From: Acutalibacter sp. 1XD8-36
Lineage (GTDB): Bacteria; Bacillota; Clostridia; Oscillospirales; Acutalibacteraceae
Direction of reading: 5' to 3'
Assembly (NCBI RefSeq): GCF_009917525.1
Contig: NZ_QZDU01000003.1
Coordinates: 1-64,000 of the forward strand
Length of the DNA: 64,000 nt
Both the position numbers and the translations under genes were made by a program. Below are positions 50,167 through 57,297 of the stretch, one piece after another. The notes below the pieces were generated by a model that made no database searches, was not told the origin of the DNA, and saw nothing but the letters and a program-made list of their open reading frames with translations. The first letter of the stretch is position 1; every line of letters starts with the position of its first letter.

Positions 50167-51323
50167 AAAGGATTTTTGCTTTACTGCTGGCTATGCTCCT
50201 GCTGGCGCCTGGGGCCGCGGCTGCTGAATACGACCCGGATGTGACTATAAATGTATACAGCTGGGGGGAGTACATCGCCAACGGCACGGACGGCTCGATG
50301 GATATAAACGCTGAGTTTACCAGGCGCACGGGAATCAAGGTGAACTATACTACCTTTGACAGCAACGAGTCTTTGTACTCCAAGCTGGTGGGCGGGGGCG
50401 CGGATTACGACGTGATAGTGCCCTCGGACTATATGGTGTCAAGGCTGATTGACGAGGGAATGCTGCTCCCGCTGGACTATGAGAATATCCCGAACTATCA
50501 GTATATTGACGAGCAGTTCAGGAGCCCGGGGTATGACCCTGAGGAGAAATACTCTGTGCCGTACACCTGGGGCGTGGTGGGGGTGTTCTATAATACCCGG
50601 TATATTGACGAGGTCACCAGCTGGGAGAGCCTGTGGAACGATGAATATGCCGGGAAGATACTCATGTTTGACAACCCTCGGGACAGCTTTGCCATAGCCC
50701 AGTTCCTGCTGGGCCAGGACGTGAACACCACGGACCCTGAGGAGTGGCGGGCGGCGGCGGACCTTCTCAAGGCCCAGAAGCCCCTGGTGCAGGCCTATGT
50801 TATGGACCAAATCTTTGACAAGATGGAGAGCGGCGAGGCGTGGATAGCGCCATATTATGCCGGGGACGCGGCAATTTTGGTGGACAACTCAGAGGACATA
50901 GACTTCGCCGTGCCAAAGGAGGGAACAAACTTCTTTGTGGACGCAATGTGCGTGCCAAAGACCGCCAGCCATAAGCGGGAGGCTGAGGAGTACATCAACT
51001 TCCTGTGTGAGCCTGAGATATCCGGGGCCAATATGGACTATGTGGGCTACTCCACGCCTGAGACGGCGGCCCGGGAGTATCTGGACCCGGAGGTGGCTGA
51101 GAGCCCCTTGCACTACCCGGATGCGGAGACCATAGCCCGCACGCAGATTTTTGTAAACCTGCCGGGGGAGACGTCAAAGCAGGTGGACCAGCTCTGGGCA
51201 GAGGTGAAGATGGGCGGCCCGGGTGAGTCGGCGGTGCTGGTGGCGATAATCCTGGGGTTCCTGGGGGTATATATTGCCATAATTGTTTATAAAAGGCGTA
51301 AGAGGAAAAGAGAGCTGGCGTAG
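50163..51323 (+). CDS. potD: Polyamine-binding protein PotD with C-terminal anchor
   Basis: A 386-residue periplasmic-binding-type protein. It has an N-terminal signal peptide (RIFALLLAMLLLAPGAAAA), then the mature domain with NVYSWGEYI, YDVIVPSDYMVSRLI and PYTWGVVGVFYNTR, the usual PotD/PotF pattern. There is no lipobox Cys, so it is not a standard lipoprotein. Instead a C-terminal membrane helix (about 356-376, SAVLVAIILGFLGVYIAIIV) and basic tail (KRRKRKREL) would hold it outside. Start codon GTG 50163. Overlaps potC by 4 bases. Confidence 0.9.
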   Translation: MKRIFALLLAMLLLAPGAAAAEYDPDVTINVYSWGEYIANGTDGSMDINAEFTRRTGIKVNYTTFDSNESLYSKLVGGGADYDVIVPSDYMVSRLIDEGMLLPLDYENIPNYQYIDEQFRSPGYDPEEKYSVPYTWGVVGVFYNTRYIDEVTSWESLWNDEYAGKILMFDNPRDSFAIAQFLLGQDVNTTDPEEWRAAADLLKAQKPLVQAYVMDQIFDKMESGEAWIAPYYAGDAAILVDNSEDIDFAVPKEGTNFFVDAMCVPKTASHKREAEEYINFLCEPEISGANMDYVGYSTPETAAREYLDPEVAESPLHYPDAETIARTQIFVNLPGETSKQVDQLWAEVKMGGPGESAVLVAIILGFLGVYIAIIVYKRRKRKRELA

Positions 51324-51334
51324 AATATAAGAAA

Positions 51335-51369
51335 CAAAAAGGGCCTCCGGAAAATTCTTCCGGGGGCCC
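51335..51369 (-). terminator. Terminator of dtd/acyltransferase operon
   Basis: GGGCCTCCGGAA (51341-51352) pairs with TTCCGGGGGCCC (51358-51369), one G-U pair. On the minus strand it runs into TTTTTG. It may also stop potABCD. Confidence 0.8.
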
Positions 51370-51384
51370 AAGCTGTTGGAGCCG

Positions 51385-52272
51385 TTACTTTAAGAGACGC
51401 TCTCCGTCAAACACCAGCACCCCAAGGGCGCTGCCGTTCTTTCCTCCGGTCAGCAGGTGCTTTTTAAAGGCGCGCTGCATACTGGTGTCCTCGGGAAGCT
51501 GAGCGGTGGGGCCGTCGGCGGCGGGACCGAAGACCCGCCAGGCGTCGTCGAAGGCGCCGTCATCTATCTCCAGGATAGTGAAATCGTCCTGGAAGCCGAT
51601 GATGTTTGAGGCGTCGGAGAGCACCTTGCGGTACTCGGGGTAGAGCAGCCAGGAGTGACAGATACAGACTAAGGGACCGCCCTGCCGCAGGTCTTTAAAG
51701 AAGTCGTAGGCCAGTTTATAGGACTGGAGGCGGGCATTGAGGTCGAAGGGCTCGCCGCTGGAGGGGATATGGATGTTTGCAATTTTCTGCCCCGGGCGCA
51801 GGGTGACTCCGGCAACCTCCCGGGCGGGATGGTCGTAGGTGATGGTCTCGTACTCCAGCCTGCCGAGCTTCACGATGTCGCAGCGGTAGAAGATGGGGTA
51901 CCAGAACTGAACGAAGGTGCCGTAAACACCCTTATTATGCATACACTCAATGGCCTTGTACCGCAGGTCGCTGAAGGTGGCGAAGAAGACCTCCTCGCTG
52001 ATACCCTGGGCGAGATAGTCACCCCGGGCGCGCTCAGCGGCAAAGGCCAGGAAAAGGCCCCAGACAGTATGTACGCTTACGCCGGAGGTTTCGGCAATGT
52101 CCTCGATTAGAGGGGTGAGCTGGGCAATGTCAAAGTCGTTTTCATAGAAAAAACTGATTGCGCCGTCCACAGCCCCGGGGTCCAGCCTGCCGGCGGCCTC
52201 CATATAGGCGGTCTTGGCCTCGTCGGGGAAGCCTGTGCGCTCCATTAGCAGCTGCAAAAAATCCTTGTTCAT
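51385..52272 (-). CDS. Acyltransferase-domain protein (NAT_N/GNAT_C-like)
   Basis: A 295-residue protein that appears to match the two-domain acyltransferase family (N-terminal helical domain, C-terminal GNAT-like). Recognisable segments are FLLQ-like start, TVWGLFLAFAAERARGDYLAQGI, YGTFVQFWYPIFYRCDIVKLGRLEYE and VCICHSWLLYPEYRKVL. Function is unknown. Its start lies within the dtd end (overlap 4 bases), so the two are coupled. Call is medium confidence because motifs are weak. Confidence 0.6.
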   Translation of the reverse strand: MNKDFLQLLMERTGFPDEAKTAYMEAAGRLDPGAVDGAISFFYENDFDIAQLTPLIEDIAETSGVSVHTVWGLFLAFAAERARGDYLAQGISEEVFFATFSDLRYKAIECMHNKGVYGTFVQFWYPIFYRCDIVKLGRLEYETITYDHPAREVAGVTLRPGQKIANIHIPSSGEPFDLNARLQSYKLAYDFFKDLRQGGPLVCICHSWLLYPEYRKVLSDASNIIGFQDDFTILEIDDGAFDDAWRVFGPAADGPTAQLPEDTSMQRAFKKHLLTGGKNGSALGVLVFDGERLLK

Positions 52273-52727
52273 TTTGTGCCTCCTAATTTTTCAGTATCGA
52301 GAATGATGGTGACAGGTCCGTCGTTTTCCACAGGCACCCGCATATCCGCGCCAAACTCCCCTGTGACTACTGGCACGCCCAGGCCGGAGAGATAGTCCGC
52401 AAAATAGAGGAACAGCTCACGGGCCGCAGCGGGCGGGGCGGCCAGGTCGAAGGAGGGCCTGCGGCCCTTTTTGCAGTCGGTGCCCAGGGTGAAGTTGGGG
52501 ATAAGGAGCACCTGTCCGCCGGTGTCGGAGAGGGAGAGGTTCATCTTATCCTCTGAATCGGAGAAAATGCGCAGGCCTGCAAGCTTGTCTGCAAGCTGGC
52601 GGGCCTCAGGCTGGGCGTCGCCCTTCACAACGCCCAGGAATACGGCAAGGCCCGGGCCGATGGAGCGGGTCTCGCCGCCGTTTATTGTGACTGAAGCGGA
52701 CAGGGCCCGCTGGATTACTGCACGCAT
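52269..52727 (-). CDS. dtd: D-aminoacyl-tRNA deacylase
   Basis: A 152-residue enzyme clearing D-amino acids (and Gly mischarges) from tRNA. It begins MRAVIQRALSASVTI and contains the family segment FTLGTDCKKGRRPSFDLAA, with a C-terminal NDGPVTIILDTEK. The usual -SQFTL- cross-subunit motif is written PNFTLGTD here. Coupled to the downstream acyltransferase gene. Confidence 0.94.
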   Translation of the reverse strand: MRAVIQRALSASVTINGGETRSIGPGLAVFLGVVKGDAQPEARQLADKLAGLRIFSDSEDKMNLSLSDTGGQVLLIPNFTLGTDCKKGRRPSFDLAAPPAAARELFLYFADYLSGLGVPVVTGEFGADMRVPVENDGPVTIILDTEKLGGTK

Positions 52728-52793
52728 ATTTTATACCTCCGGAGTGTTCTTGCTATAGTTTAGCATATATTTTGGAAAAGGTAAAGGGCAAGG

Positions 52794-52822
52794 TTGCATA
52801 TTCAGAGGCATTTTGTTATAAT
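52794..52822 (+). promoter_or_regulatory. Promoter of epimerase-MazG gene
   Basis: TTGCAT (52794-52799), 17 bp, TATAAT (52817-52822). Confidence 0.7.
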
Positions 52823-52854
52823 GTAGGAAAATCTTCCGCGAAAGGGGCGGCAGC

Positions 52855-54042
52855 ATGATTTACGAGATTAGCAACGGAGTCTTTACGGCAAAGGTGGACA
52901 GCCTGGGGGCGCAGCTTGTGTCGTTGAAGGGGACAGATGGTTTTGAACTCTTATGGGTCGGGGACCCGGGGTACTGGCGTGAGCACGCGCCGGTGCTGTT
53001 CCCCATTGTGGGCGCGCTGAGGGATGGGCGCACCCGCATAGACGGCAGGTGGTACGAGATGTCCCGCCACGGCTTTGCCAAGAATATGGAGTTTGCCCTG
53101 GAGGAGCAGGGGGAGGGGTATTTGTCGCTGGCCCTCAGCGCTAGTGACGAGACCAGGAAGGAGTACCCCTTTGACTTTGAGTTTGCCGTTACATATGAGC
53201 TGAGCAGTGAGGGGATTACCACGCGGTTTACTGTGCGCAATACCGGAAGCCTGCCGCTGCCCTACTCTGTGGGCGGGCACCCGGGGTTTAACCTGCCGAT
53301 GGGGGAGGACGCCCGGTTTGAGGATTACACCATACAGTTCCCGGAGCAGGAGCGCCAGGAATGTCCGGCGATAGATTTGGAGACCGGGCTAATACACGGG
53401 GATAAGAAGGCCTTCCGGCTGGATGGAAAGGAGATACCTTTACAGCACTCCCTTTTCTATCAGGACGCCCTGGTGTTTGAGGGGCTGAAATCCAACTCGG
53501 TGCGGGTGGTGAACAAAAAGTCCGGCAGAGGGGTGGAGATGGATTTTACAGGCTTCCCCATGCTGGGTATCTGGTCAGCGGTGAACGACGGGCCCTATGT
53601 GTGCCTGGAGCCCTGGACAGGCTGCGCGACCCTGACTACAGAGGGCGACGAGTTCGTTGAGAAGAAGGGCATGGCACAGCTGGCTCCGGGCCGTGAGGCT
53701 GAGCACAGCTTTACGGTGCGCTTTCTGGGGATGGATAAGAACGTGAGCTGGAAGCAGCTGCAGAAGGATGTGTACAGGAACAAGCTGGACCACGGCTTTA
53801 ATGTGACAGACGTGAATCTGGAGTTCTGCTACCTATACGGCGAGCTCTCCGAGGCCCATGCTGCCTGGCGCACTAAGGACGAGGGGCTGGGGCAGGAACT
53901 GGCGGATGTTGCCATATATCTGCTGGGGCTCAGCGAGATACTTGGCTATGATTTGGACGCAGAGGTCAGGAAGAAGATGGAGATAAACAAAAAGCGCCGC
54001 TATACCTCTGTGGATGGTGTGATGCGCCGGGTGGAGGAGTAG
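52855..54042 (+). CDS. Aldose 1-epimerase / MazG-like fusion
   Basis: A 395-residue two-domain protein. Residues 1-290 are a galactose-mutarotase-type (LacX-like) sugar epimerase with HGFAKNMEF, GGHPGFNLPM and EPWTGCA around the usual catalytic His/Glu positions. After a short linker, residues about 305-390 form a MazG-like all-alpha NTP pyrophosphohydrolase: ELSEAHAAWR, ELADVAIYLLGLSEIL and EINKKRRY contain the E..E and E..D metal ligands. The two are separate proteins in the families I know. It lies 2 bases before the HAD gene. Confidence 0.85.
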   Translation: MIYEISNGVFTAKVDSLGAQLVSLKGTDGFELLWVGDPGYWREHAPVLFPIVGALRDGRTRIDGRWYEMSRHGFAKNMEFALEEQGEGYLSLALSASDETRKEYPFDFEFAVTYELSSEGITTRFTVRNTGSLPLPYSVGGHPGFNLPMGEDARFEDYTIQFPEQERQECPAIDLETGLIHGDKKAFRLDGKEIPLQHSLFYQDALVFEGLKSNSVRVVNKKSGRGVEMDFTGFPMLGIWSAVNDGPYVCLEPWTGCATLTTEGDEFVEKKGMAQLAPGREAEHSFTVRFLGMDKNVSWKQLQKDVYRNKLDHGFNVTDVNLEFCYLYGELSEAHAAWRTKDEGLGQELADVAIYLLGLSEILGYDLDAEVRKKMEINKKRRYTSVDGVMRRVEE

Positions 54043-54044
54043 GG

Positions 54045-54899
54045 ATGGATATAAGGCTGCTGGCCTTTGATTTGGACGGCACCACGCTGCTGAAAAACGC
54101 CGTGCTGCCGGAGAGGAACCGGGAGGCCCTGCTGGAGGCACACAGGAGGGGGGCTGTACTTGTGCCCGCCACGGGCCGTATGCGGGGATTTATACCCCAC
54201 TGTATAACTGAGTTGCCGGTCAGGTATATCATAACCTCAAATGGGGGAGTGGTGTACGATATGGCTAATAATGAGCATATTATAGAAAATCTGATAGATA
54301 ACGAAACTGCCATAGACGTGCAAAATATTTTGGACAGCTACGATGTGTACATAGAGTACTATACCGGCGGCGAGGCCATTACGAAGACGGGGATGCCGGA
54401 GAAGTCCCGGACACATTACGGTATGCCTGAGGTGAAGTGGACCTTTGTGGACAGTAAAGGCTATACCTTTACAGACGACTTCGGGCGGATGCTGGTGGAG
54501 ACGGGGCTCTGCCCGGAGAAAATAAACCTGCCATACCTGCCGAAGCGGGTGCGCGGGGAGATATGGAAAAGGCTGTCCAGAATAGATGGTATACGCCTCA
54601 CGTCTTCTGTGCCGGATAATATAGAGATAAACAGCGCAGCTGCCAATAAGGGCGGGGCCCTGAGGGAGCTCTGCCGGATGCTGGATATCCCCATGGAGCA
54701 GGTGATGGCCCTGGGGGATAACGGCAACGATGTGACAATGCTGGAGGCTGCCGGGGTGTCTGCGGCTATGAAGGACGGCAGCGAGGACGCTAAAGCGGCG
54801 GCAACACTTGTTACCGCCGCGCACGATGATAGCGGGCTTGCAGAGGCTGTATGTAAAGTGTTTGGCTTTACAGTGACTTCATCGGCTCACCCCATTTAG
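54045..54899 (+). CDS. Cof-type HAD phosphatase
   Basis: A 284-residue HAD hydrolase of the Cof/IIB cap class. Motif I FDLDGTTLL, motif II TSNGG (Ser/Thr of motif II), Lys in AANKGGAL and motif IV ALGDNGNDVTMLEAAG are intact. Such enzymes dephosphorylate sugar or cofactor phosphates; the link to the epimerase gene two bases upstream suggests sugar phosphate. It converges with the flavin reductase gene, overlapping 32 bases. Confidence 0.9.
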   Translation: MDIRLLAFDLDGTTLLKNAVLPERNREALLEAHRRGAVLVPATGRMRGFIPHCITELPVRYIITSNGGVVYDMANNEHIIENLIDNETAIDVQNILDSYDVYIEYYTGGEAITKTGMPEKSRTHYGMPEVKWTFVDSKGYTFTDDFGRMLVETGLCPEKINLPYLPKRVRGEIWKRLSRIDGIRLTSSVPDNIEINSAAANKGGALRELCRMLDIPMEQVMALGDNGNDVTMLEAAGVSAAMKDGSEDAKAAATLVTAAHDDSGLAEAVCKVFGFTVTSSAHPI

Positions 54900-55482
54900 C
54901 AAGCTCCTGCCCAAAGAAGTTTACATAGGCCTCCTCAGCCATAGAGCTGACAGGCTGGGAGAGCTTCATGCGCTCAATAACCGGCAGGGACTTGTCCGTC
55001 AGCCTCTCGTCGATGGTAACATTGACCACCTCACAGAGGAACAGTGTGCTTTCGGAACATTCCGGGCCGAGCCGCCCCTTTGACAAGGACTCCTCCTTTA
55101 CAACCTTTAACTCAAGGCTCACCGGGCTCTCGGCTATGGTGGGCACATCCAGCGCCTGCCCGCGCTCAACAGTGGGAAGGCGCTTCATCTTGTCCGGGAC
55201 GTCCCGGCCGCTGACACAGCCGTAGTAGTCGGCCAGGGGGAGCAGGGGCTCGTTTACCAGGTTAGCCGAGAACATGCCGGTCCTGCGGATAAGGTCCTTT
55301 GTGCGTTTTTCCTCGCCGATGCAGGCCATTACACCCAATTTTCCGTTGCCCTCGCCCAGCCAGCACCAGCCGTACCAGCAGAAAAGGCCGAAATGGGGTG
55401 TGCCGTCCTCTTCGTAGTTGCCGTAGAGGTAGAGGGCCTGGGGGCAGAAATCATTGCTTATCTCACCTTTTATCTTTGCCAT
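54868..55482 (-). CDS. Flavin reductase-like protein
   Basis: A 204-residue FMN-binding split-barrel protein. It has GLFCWYGWCWLGEGNGKLGVMACIG, close to the flavin-reductase start, and RRTGMFSANLVNEPLL. Function likely redox or xenobiotic-related. It is second in the marR operon, 38 bases behind. It overlaps the HAD gene at its 3' end. Confidence 0.82.
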   Translation of the reverse strand: MAKIKGEISNDFCPQALYLYGNYEEDGTPHFGLFCWYGWCWLGEGNGKLGVMACIGEEKRTKDLIRRTGMFSANLVNEPLLPLADYYGCVSGRDVPDKMKRLPTVERGQALDVPTIAESPVSLELKVVKEESLSKGRLGPECSESTLFLCEVVNVTIDERLTDKSLPVIERMKLSQPVSSMAEEAYVNFFGQELAKWGEPMKSL

Positions 55483-55520
55483 TGTAATTATCTCCTTCCT
55501 AAATGTAAAGCAGGTGGACT

Positions 55521-55952
55521 TTACAGAAGCTTTTGCAGGTTTGCCAGAATGCGGTCTAAAAGGGCGTCAAGTGTGCAGGCGTCCTCCTGGGTCATGCCAT
55601 CATAAAACAGGCTGTTCATCTGCTGGGAGACCTGGTCATACTTCTGCCGGAGCCCCCGGGCCCTGGGGGTGAGCTTGATGATGACCTGTCTGCCGTCGCT
55701 TTCGCCGGGGCCGCGGGTTATGAGCGACGCCGACTCCATCCGGGCCAGCATTGCTGTGAGGGTGCTCTTTGCAAGGCCCGTCTGCTGGACCAGCCTGGCG
55801 ATGGGCACGCCGTCTTCCTGCCAGAGCACATAGAGAATGCGCCCCTGTGGGCCGTTGAACTCCTCCACGCCGCTCTCCGTGAGCAGCCGCTGGAACACCC
55901 GCCCCTGGAGCTGCTTTATCTGGGTTATGAGAAAACCTGTCCTGGTCTCCAT
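55521..55952 (-). CDS. MarR-family regulator
   Basis: A 143-residue winged-helix repressor. Helices QGRILYVLWQEDGVPIARLVQQ and STLTAMLARMESASLITR with the DGRQVIIKLT wing are standard. ATG 55952 follows AAAGGAGG; a GTG/ATG further up is unlikely. It lies in front of the flavin reductase and its own promoter holds two symmetrical sites, so it is probably autoregulated. Confidence 0.9.
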   Translation of the reverse strand: METRTGFLITQIKQLQGRVFQRLLTESGVEEFNGPQGRILYVLWQEDGVPIARLVQQTGLAKSTLTAMLARMESASLITRGPGESDGRQVIIKLTPRARGLRQKYDQVSQQMNSLFYDGMTQEDACTLDALLDRILANLQKLL

Positions 55953-55969
55953 AAGTCCTCCTTTCAAAG

Positions 55970-56015
55970 ATATAGTACTATATAAAACTAATCTTGTCAA
56001 GTACTATATAGAACT
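55970..56015 (-). promoter_or_regulatory. marR promoter with two palindromic operators
   Basis: Minus-strand TTGACA (56000..55995), 17 bp, TACTAT (55977..55972). Perfect palindrome ATATAGTACTATAT (55970-55983) covers the -10, and AGTACTATATAGAACT (56000-56015, one mismatched pair) covers the -35 side. Both share the core TATATAGTAC or its complement, as MarR operators do. Confidence 0.7.
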
Positions 56016-56131
56016 TTTTTGCTAAGTATTCCTGTAATGATTATATACCAGAGCGGCGTCCCATGCAAGTACCGCGCACACATAACGGCTTCGGGCATAG
56101 TATAAGGTAGAACTCAAAAGGAGGAGATATC

Positions 56132-56935
56132 ATGCCAGAAATGGAAGGCTTCCCTGAGGTTGAGGGCAGGGATTGCTTTAAGGAAGCGGTCTGTATCGAC
56201 GCTATGAGGATATATGACTCATGCGGTGATAAGGACTGTGTCGAGGACATACGAGTGCTGTTCCCCACCGCCCGGCAGCCGATGATAGATAGCGCTACCA
56301 ACGTGCGAATCAAGGACGTGAGCGTTATCACCGTGTATATCGACCTGCAGCCCATACCGTTTAATAAGGGCTTTTACTCGGTGGATATGACCTACTTCTT
56401 TGATGTTTGCGTGGAACTGTTCGGCGGGCCTGCCGCCTGCCCGGTGCCGGTGAATGGTGTGGCGGTGTTCAACAAGAAGGTGGTGCTCTACGGGAGCGAG
56501 GGGAATGTGAAGGTGTTCTCCTCGGGAGCGTGCACGGATGAATACGCGCCGGTGGACGACGCGAGGGCGCTGCCAAAGGCCACGGTACAGGTGGCTGAGC
56601 CCATAGCCCTGTCGGCGAAGCTCTGCGACAGGCCCTGCACCTGCGAGCCCTACTGCCGGATACCTGACAGTATCTGCCAGAGGTACGGCGGGGAGTTCGA
56701 CTCGGCCCCACAGCGCAACAATGTGTACGTGACCATAGGCCTATTTACCATCGTGCAGATAGTGCGCAGCGTGCCGATGATGATACCGGCCTGTGATTTC
56801 TGCGTGCCGGATAAGGAGTGTGTGTCCACCAGCGACAACCCCTGCGAGCTCTTTAGGCGTATCGACTTCCCTATGGGTGAGTTTTTCCCGCCGAGAGCCG
56901 GGGAACTGGGTGACTGCGGTTGTGAGAAACATTAG
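56132..56935 (+). CDS. Conserved Cys-rich clostridial protein, unknown function
   Basis: A 267-residue protein with 19 Cys, mostly in pairs near CFKEAVCIDAMRIYDSCGDKDC, LCDRPCTCEPYC and near the end CDFCVPDKEC. I recall a family in spore-forming Clostridia with the same skeleton (KEAVCID, DSCxDKDC, FNRGFYxV, LFGSEGNV, VPDKEC, FPxxEFFPP). No function is known. The ATG has AGGAGGAGA in front. No signal peptide; a structural role, possibly in a coat, is only a guess. Confidence 0.75.
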   Translation: MPEMEGFPEVEGRDCFKEAVCIDAMRIYDSCGDKDCVEDIRVLFPTARQPMIDSATNVRIKDVSVITVYIDLQPIPFNKGFYSVDMTYFFDVCVELFGGPAACPVPVNGVAVFNKKVVLYGSEGNVKVFSSGACTDEYAPVDDARALPKATVQVAEPIALSAKLCDRPCTCEPYCRIPDSICQRYGGEFDSAPQRNNVYVTIGLFTIVQIVRSVPMMIPACDFCVPDKECVSTSDNPCELFRRIDFPMGEFFPPRAGELGDCGCEKH

Positions 56936-56950
56936 GGGATGCTGAATAGG

Positions 56951-56988
56951 AAATCCCCCCGGAGGTTTGGGGCTTCCGGGGGGATTTT
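56951..56988 (+). terminator. Terminator after the Cys-rich gene
   Basis: AAATCCCCCCGGA (56951-56963) pairs perfectly with TCCGGGGGGATTT (56975-56987), followed by T. Confidence 0.9.
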
Positions 56989-57087
56989 GCTGGTTTGATT
57001 TTTCTTGCGTCATGCTCCATATGGTGGTACACAGTGGCCTTTTGGAGCAGGATTATTCTTTTTCAGTTAGGGTATTGAGGACCGAAC

Positions 57088-57297
57088 TTACTCTATCCCC
57101 AGCACCTTATAGTCCTGGGCCTCAACAGCGGCCTTCAGCTCGCTGTCGCTTATATTCCCGCTGAGGGTCACCGCCGCTGTGCCGGATTCGTGGCTCACGT
57201 CGGCGCTCTCCACCTGGGCCAGGGCTTCCAGGGCCTTTTTTACCCGGGCCTCGCAGTGTCCGCACATCATGCCTTCGATTTTCATGGTCTTAGTCAT
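57088..57297 (-). CDS. Possible internally started CopZ-like chaperone
   Basis: In frame with copA, ATG 57297..57295 is preceded by AAGGAG (57312..57307) with a 9-base spacer. Translation from here would give a free 69-residue protein with GMMCGHCEARVKKAL, the size and motif of CopZ. Whether it is produced separately is inference. Confidence 0.45.
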   Translation of the reverse strand: MTKTMKIEGMMCGHCEARVKKALEALAQVESADVSHESGTAAVTLSGNISDSELKAAVEAQDYKVLGIE

